A stretch of 64,000 nucleotides of DNA from Nocardia arthritidis (lineage in GTDB: Bacteria > Actinomycetota > Actinomycetes > Mycobacteriales > Mycobacteriaceae), in the NCBI RefSeq assembly GCF_011801145.1, contig NZ_CP046172.1:6200001-6264000 (forward strand), written 5' to 3'. The notes below the pieces were generated by a model. That model was not told where the DNA came from. It did no database searches and was given only the letters and a program-made list of their open reading frames with translations. The position numbers and the translations under genes were made by a program. Positions 31,814-39,554 of the stretch are shown piece by piece. The number at the start of each line of letters is the position of its first letter. Position 1 is the stretch's first letter.

Positions 31814-33253
31814 TCAGGACGCCGTCGGCACCCAGTTCCCGTGGAATCCGGCGGGGACGCGGTGCGGCAGATGAATGCTCGCGACCGTCTCCAGCGTCGC
31901 GGCATCGAGAATGGCCAGATCACTGCGATCGGTCGTCGCGTCGTATACGTAGCCCATGAGCACGCCGTCGTCCTCCGCGGCGTCGGGCGCGGAAGGCTGG
32001 AAGACGAACTCCCCCAGGTGTTTTCCTTCTCCGAACGATTTCACCGCGGTGCCGCCGCGCAGATCGTGCTTGAGCAGTACAGAATCGGGTGCGACCCCCT
32101 CGGTCACGCCGGTGGCGTACCCGTAGCGGTACCGCCTGCCCACCAGGCGCTCATCGATCCGCGGGAATTCCTGCGGCCGATCGTCCAGCCGAGTCTGGCG
32201 CACCTTGCCGTCGGCGAGATCGACGATCCAGCGATCCAGCGACGGCGCACCGTCGTTCGGGCCGAGCCGATCGACATCGAACATCTTCGGATAGCGCACC
32301 ACATCGAGTACGACCGTCTCGCCGTCGTCGTAGGCGTTCATCGGATGGAAGACGAAACAGGGGTCGATATCGAACCAGCGCACATCGGCATTGCCGCCCG
32401 CGCGCGGCATAACACCCACGCGCGCAGGGTATTTCGGATTCCAGCGGAAGGGTACCCGGCGATCGCGCGGAACCGTGACCTCCGCCGACCCGGGTGGATT
32501 CGGCAACTTCACCCGCCCGATCAGCGCCGACAGCAGCAACCTGGCCGGTAGGCGAAGGGCGCGTGGCACATTCATCCGTTCGACGATGAGGCCCGTATCG
32601 AAGGTGACCGGCAGATCGTAGAAGACGACGTACTTCTCGGTCAGCGAGAAATCGTGCATCATCGGATTGCCGGTGACCTCGACGTCGACGGCCCGCCGAG
32701 CCCGCCCGTCGGCGCCGATCACCGTGTACTGCACCAGATTCCGGCGCCCGAACGAATAAGAAACCGCGTGCAGTTCGCCGGTGCCCGGATCGCGCTTCGG
32801 GTGCGCGGTATATCCGCCGGTCAGCGTGCCGTCGAAATCACAGATGCCGAGCGTGTCCAGTTCCTCGTCCAGCTCGTAGGGGGCGAATCCCGCCTCGACC
32901 AGCGCCAAAGTCTTTCCGGCATGGCCGATTACGTTGGTGTTCGCGCCCACGCCCGAGGTGGTGGTCGGATCGACGACGAAATCCTCGCCCAGCGCCTTAG
33001 ACGTCACCGGGCCGCGCACGAAGCGATTGCGGTACCACTCCGCCTTGCCGTCCCGGATCCGGATGCCGTGGACCATGCCGTCGCCCGCGAACCAGTGGTA
33101 CAGCGCGGGATCCAGGTCGCCGACGGGATTGGGCCCGTTGCGCAGATAGCGGCCGTCCAGGTAGCCCGGAATCGTTCCACTGACCTCCAGATCGGTCAGC
33201 GTGTATTCGTCGCGAATAGGCGCGAACGCGCCCTCCAGATACCGATTGCCCAT
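31814..33253 (-). CDS. Carotenoid oxygenase (RPE65/CCD family)
   Basis: A 479-residue non-haem iron(II) dioxygenase that cleaves a double bond of carotenoids, apocarotenoids or stilbene-like substrates. The family beta-propeller signatures include GRYLRNGPNP, HWFAGDGMVHG, and four iron-ligand histidines in AHPKRDP, MMHDFSLTEKYVVF, FHPMNAYDD and PAGFHGNWVP. The ATG at 33253 (MGNRYLEG) follows TTTGGGGATGTG and leaves the operator palindromes upstream; the ATG at 33271 would lie inside an operator. It is divergent from a TetR gene. The bond cleaved cannot be predicted. Confidence 0.92.
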   Translation of the reverse strand: MGNRYLEGAFAPIRDEYTLTDLEVSGTIPGYLDGRYLRNGPNPVGDLDPALYHWFAGDGMVHGIRIRDGKAEWYRNRFVRGPVTSKALGEDFVVDPTTTSGVGANTNVIGHAGKTLALVEAGFAPYELDEELDTLGICDFDGTLTGGYTAHPKRDPGTGELHAVSYSFGRRNLVQYTVIGADGRARRAVDVEVTGNPMMHDFSLTEKYVVFYDLPVTFDTGLIVERMNVPRALRLPARLLLSALIGRVKLPNPPGSAEVTVPRDRRVPFRWNPKYPARVGVMPRAGGNADVRWFDIDPCFVFHPMNAYDDGETVVLDVVRYPKMFDVDRLGPNDGAPSLDRWIVDLADGKVRQTRLDDRPQEFPRIDERLVGRRYRYGYATGVTEGVAPDSVLLKHDLRGGTAVKSFGEGKHLGEFVFQPSAPDAAEDDGVLMGYVYDATTDRSDLAILDAATLETVASIHLPHRVPAGFHGNWVPTAS

Positions 33254-33269
33254 CACATCCCCAAATTTC

Positions 33270-33305
33270 ATAACGTTGTTATGCCGACTAGGATAACCCT
33301 GTTAT
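33270..33305. promoter_or_regulatory. Twin TetR operators, ATAAC-N3-GTTAT
   Basis: Two copies of the palindrome ATAAC-N3-GTTAT lie at 33270-33282 and 33293-33305, with centres 23 bp apart. Both arms are perfect in both copies while the 3-base centres differ (GTT and CCT), which points to selection on the arms. They occupy the 64-base gap between the divergent carotenoid oxygenase and TetR genes. Confidence 0.75.
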
Positions 33306-33317
33306 GAAGGGTCGGCA

Positions 33318-33977
33318 ATGGTGAAACATGCTTCGCGGCAAACGAATACGCGGGAACGGCTGCTGGCGGCCGGACTCCGGCTACTGGAGGACGCCGGCCC
33401 GGAAGCCCTGCAGGCCCGCCGGGTCGCGGCCGAGATCGGCGCGTCGACGATGGCCGTGTACACCCACTTCGGCGGGATGACCGGACTGCTGGAATCGGTT
33501 GCCGAGGAAGCGTTCTCGCGCTTCTCGGCGGCTATGGCCGCGGTCCCCCGCAGCGACGATCCGATGGCGGACCTCTTCCGCGTCGGCCGGGCGTATCGCG
33601 AATACGCCCTCGCCAACCCGCAGCGCTACCGGCTGATGTTCGGACCCACCGCACCGGGAACCCCCTACCGCCCCGGCGTCGACCTCACCACGGCACGGAC
33701 ACCGAATCCGTTGCGCGACCCCGCTTTCGGGCAACTCCTCGAGTTGATCGAGCGGATGATCGCGGCGGGCCGCATCCGCGCGGATCCGGCACTCGACGTC
33801 GCGGGACGGCTGTGGAGCCTCACCCACGGCGTCGTCACGCTGGAGATCACCGGGTATTTCGGTACAGGCGGAAACACATTCGGGCAGATCCTCGGACCCG
33901 CCTTCGTCGACCTGTTCGTCGGCATGGGCGACGAACGCGCCCGCGTCGAGAGCTCGCTGCGGTCCGCATTGGCGTGA
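33318..33977 (+). CDS. TetR-family regulator of the carotenoid oxygenase divergon
   Basis: A 219-residue TetR protein: HTH at about residues 8-55 (NTRERLLAAGLRLL, RRVAAEIGASTMAVYTHFGG) and a C-terminal WHG-type domain (residues about 90-200, EYALANPQRYRLMFG) typical of the TetR C-terminal domain PF13305. GAAGGGT precedes the ATG. It is divergent from the carotenoid oxygenase and the gap carries two matched palindromes, so it probably represses both genes. The ligand may be an apocarotenoid or aromatic compound; that part is inference. Confidence 0.88.
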   Translation: MVKHASRQTNTRERLLAAGLRLLEDAGPEALQARRVAAEIGASTMAVYTHFGGMTGLLESVAEEAFSRFSAAMAAVPRSDDPMADLFRVGRAYREYALANPQRYRLMFGPTAPGTPYRPGVDLTTARTPNPLRDPAFGQLLELIERMIAAGRIRADPALDVAGRLWSLTHGVVTLEITGYFGTGGNTFGQILGPAFVDLFVGMGDERARVESSLRSALA

Positions 33978-33986
33978 GTCCGCGCC

Positions 33987-34565
33987 TCAGGCCGCCAGCG
34001 AATCGATCCAGCGCTCCAGCCGCGCACCCTCCGTGCGCATCAGCTCTGGATCGCGAAAAGTATTGGTGAGCAGTGAAATTCCCTGGTACGCGGCGACGAG
34101 TGCGACAGCGAGCTCCCGCGCGTCGGCGCGGCCCATCGCGGCGAACTGCTCCTCGGCCCAATCGACGAGCACCCGTATCACCTCGGCCAGTTCCCGATCC
34201 AGACCGTCGGCGCGCTTATCCAGTTCGGTGGCCAGAGTTCCTGATGGACAACCGAATTCGACGGCCAGCCCGCGCTGTTCCACCCAACAGCGCACCAGCG
34301 CCCGCAAGCGATCCCGCGGCGTCGCATGCTTTTCCAGCTCCGCGATGATCCCGCGGATGGTGCGCTCGTGCGTGCCGATCGCCGCCTGGACGAGCTGATC
34401 CTTGGTCTTGAAGTAGTAGTAGACGTTGCCGACCGGCACCTCGGCGGCGCGCGCGATATCCGCGATGGTGGTCTTCTCCACACCCTGCCGGTGAAACACC
34501 TCGGCGGCCGCGGCCGCCAACCGCTCCCGCTTGCCCACCTTCGACGACGCCGCTGAGTTAGCCAT
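33987..34565 (-). CDS. TetR-family regulator divergent from an NmrA-like gene
   Basis: A 192-residue TetR protein with HTH at about residues 12-58 (KRERLAAAAAEVFHRQG; IADIARAAEVPVGNVYYYFKTKD). The C-terminal domain has RALVRCWVEQRG and EFGCPSGTLATEL, a pattern of the TetR_C_33-like group. The ATG at 34565 is chosen; a GTG three codons earlier is possible. It converges with the upstream TetR gene and is divergent from the NmrA-like reductase, which is its likely target. Confidence 0.87.
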   Translation of the reverse strand: MANSAASSKVGKRERLAAAAAEVFHRQGVEKTTIADIARAAEVPVGNVYYYFKTKDQLVQAAIGTHERTIRGIIAELEKHATPRDRLRALVRCWVEQRGLAVEFGCPSGTLATELDKRADGLDRELAEVIRVLVDWAEEQFAAMGRADARELAVALVAAYQGISLLTNTFRDPELMRTEGARLERWIDSLAA

Positions 34566-34595
34566 ACGACTCACTCTAGACAGGCGCGGCGGCGT

Positions 34596-34625
34596 CCGGC
34601 TATGTTAATGAGTCAGCCAACTAAC
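34596..34625. promoter_or_regulatory. Candidate TetR operator in the TetR/NmrA gap
   Basis: Around 34604-34625 a degenerate palindrome has arms GTTA and TAAC with further symmetric positions (T, G and C, A inside). It is AT-rich and lies in the 77-base gap between the two divergent starts. Symmetry is weaker than in the other TetR operators of this window. Confidence 0.35.
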
Positions 34626-34642
34626 TAAATGGAGCGCACGCA

Positions 34643-35488
34643 ATGATCGTGGTGACCGGAGCAACCGGCAATATCGGCTCGAACCTCGTCCGCATCCTCG
34701 CCGAATCCGGTGCGCGGGTGACGGCGATCTCCCGCGGCAGCAAGGATTTCCGGCTGCCCGACGGGGTGCGCCACCACACCGCCGATCTGGCCGAGCCGCA
34801 AACCCTTGCCCCCGCCCTGGACGGCGCCGAGGCGCTATTCGTGCTCATCAGCGGCGACCAGCTGATCGATGGCCCCGCGCCGGAGCGGCTGCTCGATCTC
34901 GCGCGAGCCGGTGGGGTGCGGCGGGTGGTGTTCGTATCCTCGCTCGGCGTGGTGACGCGACCGGACGCGGACGGTTACGCCCGGCTCGCGGCCTTCGAAA
35001 AAGCCCTGCGGGCAAGCGATTTCACCTGGACAATCCTGCGGCCGGGCGGCTTCTACACCAATACGTACGCCTGGGCCGAATCGGTGCGCACCGCGCGGAC
35101 CGTGGCCGCGCCCTTCGGCGATATCGGGCTGCCATCCGTCGACCCCGCCGATATCGCGGCGGTGGCGGCCGCGGCACTGCGCACCGACGACCATGCGGGG
35201 CAGACATATACCTTGACCGGCCCCGCGGTCGTCACCCCGCGCGAGCAGTCCGCCGATCTCGGTGCGGCACTGGGTGATTCGGTGCGGTTCGTCGAGCTCA
35301 CCCGCGACCAGGCCCAGGCGGGCATGCGGCAGTTCATGCCCGCCGCCGTCGTCGAGCACACCCTGTCCATCCTCGGCGAGCCGACGCCGGAGGAACTGGC
35401 GGTGAGCATCGATATCGAGCGCATCCTCGGCCGCCCCGCCACCGGCTACGCGGAGTGGGCGCGCCGGAATCGCGCGGCGTTCGCGTAA
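34643..35488 (+). CDS. NmrA-like NAD(P)-binding protein (atypical SDR)
   Basis: A 281-residue Rossmann-fold protein. The glycine motif is IVVTGATGNIGSNLVR near the N-terminus, followed by short-chain-dehydrogenase-like strands (VVFVSSLGV, WTILRPGGFYTN) without the catalytic YxxxK, as in the NmrA/HSCARG group of NAD(P)-sensing or quinone-reducing proteins. GGAG lies 9 bases before the ATG. The divergent TetR gene probably controls it. Substrate unknown. Confidence 0.88.
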   Translation: MIVVTGATGNIGSNLVRILAESGARVTAISRGSKDFRLPDGVRHHTADLAEPQTLAPALDGAEALFVLISGDQLIDGPAPERLLDLARAGGVRRVVFVSSLGVVTRPDADGYARLAAFEKALRASDFTWTILRPGGFYTNTYAWAESVRTARTVAAPFGDIGLPSVDPADIAAVAAAALRTDDHAGQTYTLTGPAVVTPREQSADLGAALGDSVRFVELTRDQAQAGMRQFMPAAVVEHTLSILGEPTPEELAVSIDIERILGRPATGYAEWARRNRAAFA

Positions 35489-35824
35489 TGCTCGATCGAC
35501 CGGGCCGAATACGAGCGTTTCGGCCGGATTCGGTCGAAGCCGATCAGCGAGGTAGGCAGTACGTCGCCATCGTGGTCGCAGCCGTGTATGTCATCAGAAA
35601 TCTGTGCGGCGTGGGCGGATACGGTGGTGAGGTCGAACAGGACCGTCGGTCCACGCCGTATTCGCCTGAAAATCAACCGGATTCGCAGGCCTGAGAGGCG
35701 GCGTCGGCTTGTGTCGATCACCTCATTGATCGGCGATAGCGGGTAATGCTTGCCGCCGGAGCAGAGGCCCGCGAACCACTACCGGACCGGGGCCTGGATG
35801 GGCGCAGCACCGGTTGGTTCCCGC
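35489..35824. other. Gap between the NmrA-like gene and yqeB-like gene
   Basis: These 336 bases separate the 3' ends of two convergent genes. Open frames of 79 and 91 codons occur on opposite strands but share no family features and lack ribosome-binding sites. No strong hairpin was seen. I find nothing else in it. Confidence 0.45.
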
Positions 35825-36520
35825 TCAGGTCCGGTCGGCGATGAGGCGAATCTGCTGGACGCCCTTGCGGTCCCGGACGTCGACACCGTGCTCGGCGAGC
35901 TTCTCGTCCAGCGCCTCCACCTCGAGGGGTTTCTTGTCGGCGATGGCGCGGCGGCGGGCGCGCAGCAGGCAGTGGACCGCGTCGTCGATCTCCGGCCTGC
36001 CGTCCATCCAGCGGGTGAATTCCGTTGCGTACGGGTCGTTCTCACCCACCCACGGATAGCCGTGCAGGCGGAAGGCGGTTTCGACATCGCCGCGGCCGAG
36101 GTCGCCCGCACCGAAGCGGGCCAACCGCATTCGGTTTCGGTCGACCAGCACCAGATCGTCGTCCTCGCGGAATACGGCCGCCACCCGATCGCGCGGAACG
36201 AATCGCTCGCGCCCGTTCTGGGACAGCTCGACGTGGTCGGGGGAAACCGTCAGCACCAGGCTCTCCTCGTGGGCGATGCCCGCCAGGATCAACCCGCCGA
36301 TCAACCCGACGGCCGCGCCGATCGGCATCAGCCAGACCGACGGCACGGTGAGCGCCAAACGCAGCCAGCCAGGGGCGATTTCGATCGTGTCGACCAGCCA
36401 GTGCCCGATCGGCGGGAGCGCCGCTCCGACGCCGGCGCCGAGCATCAGCCCGGCCAGTGTGAAAACCCAGGCCCAGACCCTGGGCAGGCGCAGGGTGGTC
36501 GGTGCGGTCGATGTCGTCAT
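35825..36520 (-). CDS. YqeB-type membrane protein with PH-like domain
   Basis: A 231-residue protein with two hydrophobic segments near the N-terminus (about residues 13-35, VWAWVFTLAGLMLGAGVGAAL, and 50-78, LTVPSVWLMPIGAAVGLIGGLILAG), then a soluble PH-like region (ESLVLTVSPDHVELSQNG) and a charged C-terminal tail. It resembles the YqeB family of unknown function. GGAGGACCG precedes the ATG, which overlaps the stop of the TetR gene by 4 bases (ATGA), so the regulator and membrane protein form one operon. Confidence 0.8.
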   Translation of the reverse strand: MTTSTAPTTLRLPRVWAWVFTLAGLMLGAGVGAALPPIGHWLVDTIEIAPGWLRLALTVPSVWLMPIGAAVGLIGGLILAGIAHEESLVLTVSPDHVELSQNGRERFVPRDRVAAVFREDDDLVLVDRNRMRLARFGAGDLGRGDVETAFRLHGYPWVGENDPYATEFTRWMDGRPEIDDAVHCLLRARRRAIADKKPLEVEALDEKLAEHGVDVRDRKGVQQIRLIADRT

Positions 36521-37122
36521 CGGTCCTCCGTTCCGATCGGACGCAACAGGCGGGATACGGTGGCCCGCACGAGCGGGCGGGGGTCGTGCGGGTGTGCGGG
36601 GTCGGCGTTCAGGAAGGCCGCGTCGACCACGGCGAGAATCCAGCGCGCCGTTTCCTCCGGCGGGAATCCGGGATCGAGCTGCCCCTGATCGCTCCCGCGG
36701 CGCAACAGCACGGTCAGCGCCTCGGCACTGCGCCGGGCGTCCTCCAGGACAACGGCCGTCAGGTCCGGGTCGTGATCGATGCGCCGCAGCAGCTCCACCA
36801 TCAGTCCGGGCGCCGCCGGGTCGAGCGCCTCCGCGGCGAGTTCCTCGACGAGGTCGAGTATTGCGGCGACACAATCAATTCGGTCGATATGTCGCGAAAT
36901 CAGTTGCGCGTGTTCGGGAATCGATGATTCGAAAATCGCCCGGAACACCGCGGCCTTGTCCTGGAAGTAATAGAACACGCTGCCCGAGCTGAGCCCGGCC
37001 GCCTTCGCGATCTGCGCGGCGGTCGTCCGGTCGTACCCGTGCGTCGCGAACAGATTCGCCGCCACCCGCACGATCGACGCGCGCCGCTCAGCCACCCGAT
37101 TCGGATCAACACTTCTGGCCAC
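36517..37122 (-). CDS. TetR-family regulator in an operon with the YqeB-type protein
   Basis: A 201-residue TetR protein; the HTH spans about residues 12-58 (RRASIVRVAANLFATHG; AAQIAKAAGLSSGSVFYYFQDKA). The C-terminal half is a helical ligand domain. A perfect-arm palindrome lies 16-35 bases upstream of its ATG, suggesting autorepression. Its only close partner is the downstream YqeB-type gene. Confidence 0.87.
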   Translation of the reverse strand: MARSVDPNRVAERRASIVRVAANLFATHGYDRTTAAQIAKAAGLSSGSVFYYFQDKAAVFRAIFESSIPEHAQLISRHIDRIDCVAAILDLVEELAAEALDPAAPGLMVELLRRIDHDPDLTAVVLEDARRSAEALTVLLRRGSDQGQLDPGFPPEETARWILAVVDAAFLNADPAHPHDPRPLVRATVSRLLRPIGTEDR

Positions 37123-37137
37123 ACGGCCACTCTATCA

Positions 37138-37157
37138 TTAACTGATCGGACAGTTAA
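37138..37157. promoter_or_regulatory. TetR autoregulatory operator, TTAACTG-N6-CAGTTAA
   Basis: Two perfect 7-base arms, TTAACTG (37138-37144) and CAGTTAA (37151-37157), flank 6 bases. It lies 16 bases upstream of the TetR start codon at 37122. AT-rich arms in a GC-rich genome make a chance match unlikely. Confidence 0.7.
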
Positions 37158-37286
37158 AGAATAAGTCCGCGCTTGCCTGCGCCCCGCACTACTCCGTGAG
37201 ACGTCCGCCGGATCGGCGAGTGCGACCATAGGTCGCCCGGAGCGCCGGCCACCGCTTTGTGGCGCAGTCCCCGCCTCCGCCTTCGG

Positions 37287-38048
37287 TTAGCTACCGGAGC
37301 TCGGTGTTTCGTCCCAGGTTGCCTCTTCGCGTAGGTCGACCGGGCTTCCGGAGGTATGGCGCCACTGTTCGGCGGTGCGGATGAGGTCCCGGCAAACCTG
37401 ATTCAGGAAGTTCCCCATGTCGAGCAGCCGAGCCCCGGCCGGTGTCGCCGCCCCGAATACATCGACACCGTCGCGAGCGACGTCGGCCAGTACCTCGTTC
37501 ATCCGGGCGCTGGCGAGTGTGGCTCGGAGCCAGACATCGTCATCGATGACGTAGCGGTCGCGGCGTCCGGCATCCCGTGTGCGGCGGATGAGTTCTTGAT
37601 TCTCGAGGTAGCCGACGGCCTTGGAGATCGAGGCCGGACTGACCCGCAGTCGGTCCACCAGCTCAGCACTGGAGAGGCTGCCGGTATCGGTGGTGTACAA
37701 GCAGGACAGTACGGCCGCCGTCATCCGGGGCATACCGGTGCCTGTCAGCAGCTCGGTCAGTCGCGCGGTGAATTCCTCGACGGCCTCGGGGTCGCGTCCC
37801 GGTACATGGGCTACCGGGGTGCGCGGCGGGGCGGTCGTGGTGTTGCGGCGACGCCGAGTCCGTTGTTGGGCGGCGCGCTGCGCGCGGTCGGGCCGGTAGT
37901 CATTGGGACCGCCATTGCGCATCACTTCGCGGGTGACCGTGGAGGTCGGCCGGTCCAGCCGTTTGGCGATCTCGGTGTAGGACAGGTCAGCGGCCAGCCC
38001 CTCGGCGATCGCACGACGGTCTCGGTGGGTGAGCCTGCTGCCCGGCAT
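37287..38048 (-). CDS. Regulator fusing an IS30-type HTH to a MarR/GbsR-like winged helix
   Basis: A 253-residue protein. Residues about 1-65 (RLTHRDRRAIAEGLAADL, YTEIAKRLDRPTSTVTREV, RNGGPNDYRPDRAQRAAQ) match the HTH_38 DNA-binding domain of IS30-family transposases. After a basic linker, residues about 100-215 form a MarR/GbsR-like winged helix (MTAAVLSCLYTTDTGSLSSAELVDRL; RVSPASISKAVGYLENQELIRR). There is no transposase catalytic domain, so the first domain appears recruited for regulation. The ATG at 38048 follows GGAGG. It is divergent from a serine hydrolase gene across an AT-rich gap with many palindromes. Confidence 0.85.
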   Translation of the reverse strand: MPGSRLTHRDRRAIAEGLAADLSYTEIAKRLDRPTSTVTREVMRNGGPNDYRPDRAQRAAQQRTRRRRNTTTAPPRTPVAHVPGRDPEAVEEFTARLTELLTGTGMPRMTAAVLSCLYTTDTGSLSSAELVDRLRVSPASISKAVGYLENQELIRRTRDAGRRDRYVIDDDVWLRATLASARMNEVLADVARDGVDVFGAATPAGARLLDMGNFLNQVCRDLIRTAEQWRHTSGSPVDLREEATWDETPSSGS

Positions 38049-38099
38049 AACGCTGCCTCCTGAGATGGTCCGCGCGGTCAGTCTGCCGCTCCCGGGCAT

Positions 38100-38230
38100 T
38101 TAGTGCAACACAGCAGGGCCGATCACTTTGCATTAGTCAACAGTATCGTTGCAACAATTATATTGCAGCTAGCTGCGAATATGTCAGTTCGTTGCGCAAT
38201 AGTTGATTGACGAATATTCGAATGCAACAT
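38100..38230. promoter_or_regulatory. Array of TTGC/GCAA half-sites and palindromes
   Basis: Within this AT-rich gap are four perfect palindromes: GTTGCAAC (38148-38155), GCAGCTAGCTGC (38165-38176), TTGCGCAA (38192-38199) and CGAATATTCG (38211-38220), plus single half-sites GTGCAAC (38104-), TTTGCATT (38128-) and ATGCAAC (38222-). The density of TTGC/GCAA suggests several binding sites for the divergent regulator. Confidence 0.6.
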
Positions 38231-38280
38231 AGCTTTTCCTCATCGCGAAAGCCGCGAACGGAAACCAGGAAGAGCTGAAG

Positions 38281-39369
38281 ATGAACACCACCGGTCACAC
38301 CGCCACCGTCCAGCACGTGTTGGAACAAGCCGTGACGCAACAGAACTACCCCGGCGCCTTCGCCCAGATCCGCGACGGCGAGTCCACGTCCTTCCTGTCA
38401 GCGGGCGTCGCCGACACCGGCAGCGGCCGACCCGCGGGACCGCGCGACCAGTTCCGGGTCGGCAGCATCACCAAGACCTTCACCGCGACCCTGATCCTGC
38501 AACTGGCCGCCGAGTACAAGCTCAGCCTCGACGACACCGTCGAGCAGTGGCTACCGGGGCTGGTGCAGGGCAACGGCCACGACGGGCGCAAGATCACTAT
38601 CCGGCAGCTGCTCAACCACACCAGCGGGATCTTCGGTTACACCATGGACGAACGCTTGCTCGAATCACACTGGACACCTGAACTGCTCGAGCATCGCTTC
38701 GACAAGTTCACCCCCGAAGAGCTGGTACGAATTGCCGTATCCCATCCCGCCGACTTCGAACCCGGCACCCAATGGGGTTACTCCAACACGAACTTCGTCG
38801 TCGCCGCGATGATCGTCGAACGCGCCTCGGGTCTGTCCTATGCCGAGGCCATCGAATACCGGATCAGCCGTGCACTGAAGCTGACCGACACCTATGCGCC
38901 CGGTTCCGACACCGGTTTCCGCGGTCCGCACGTGCGCAATTACTCGACGCTCATGGTCACCGACCCGCAAGCCCCGATCCACGATGTCACCGAGATCAGC
39001 CCGTCCTACGCCTTCGGCGTCGGCGAAATCATTTCCACCGCAGACGATCTCACGACATTTCTCGGTGCCCTACTCGGCGGACGCATCCTGCCGCCCGCCC
39101 AGCTCGACGAGATGCTGACCATGACACCCGTCCCCGACGGCACCTGGCTGGACGGCTACAGCTACGGACTCGGCATCTCGTCGGTGATGTTGCCCAACGG
39201 CACCACTGTTTACGGACACGGCGGAATGATCTTCGGCACCTGGTCGTACTTGTACGGCACGAAGGACGGTCACCGCACCGTCGCCCAAAACGTCAACGGC
39301 GACTGGGGCATGCCACCCATGGGAATCTTCATCGACCTGCTCGACGCGGCATTCACGACCAACGAATGA
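38281..39369 (+). CDS. Serine hydrolase of the beta-lactamase/D-Ala-D-Ala carboxypeptidase (class C) family
   Basis: A 362-residue protein with the penicillin-binding-fold triad: SITK (nucleophile Ser and Lys, about residue 62), YSN (about 166) and HGG replacing KTG near 315 (YGHGGMIFG). Family members include D-aminopeptidases, carboxypeptidases and esterases. There is no signal peptide, so it may act in the cytosol, unlike cell-wall enzymes. GGAAGAGC precedes the ATG. The divergent IS30-HTH regulator and shared AT-rich control region suggest regulated expression. Beta-lactamase activity is not implied. Confidence 0.88.
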   Translation: MNTTGHTATVQHVLEQAVTQQNYPGAFAQIRDGESTSFLSAGVADTGSGRPAGPRDQFRVGSITKTFTATLILQLAAEYKLSLDDTVEQWLPGLVQGNGHDGRKITIRQLLNHTSGIFGYTMDERLLESHWTPELLEHRFDKFTPEELVRIAVSHPADFEPGTQWGYSNTNFVVAAMIVERASGLSYAEAIEYRISRALKLTDTYAPGSDTGFRGPHVRNYSTLMVTDPQAPIHDVTEISPSYAFGVGEIISTADDLTTFLGALLGGRILPPAQLDEMLTMTPVPDGTWLDGYSYGLGISSVMLPNGTTVYGHGGMIFGTWSYLYGTKDGHRTVAQNVNGDWGMPPMGIFIDLLDAAFTTNE

Positions 39370-39554
39370 GTGGACGACGCCGCTGGCTCAGCAGATCAGC
39401 CTCAGGTCCTGGCGTGCACCGCCGATGTGGACAACCGTTGTTGCTCACCGACCGGGGCCCGGCTTCCAACCGTGCACACGACGTACGGGTGCTCGGTGCG
39501 TATCCAAGGTGCGACTAAGCGCAAGGCGCGATCGGCTGCCGGAAAGTTGGTGGG

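Noticed and set aside
35446..35721. 91-codon open frame between the NmrA-like and YqeB-type genes
   Set aside because: It overlaps the end of the NmrA-like gene in antisense and has no family features.
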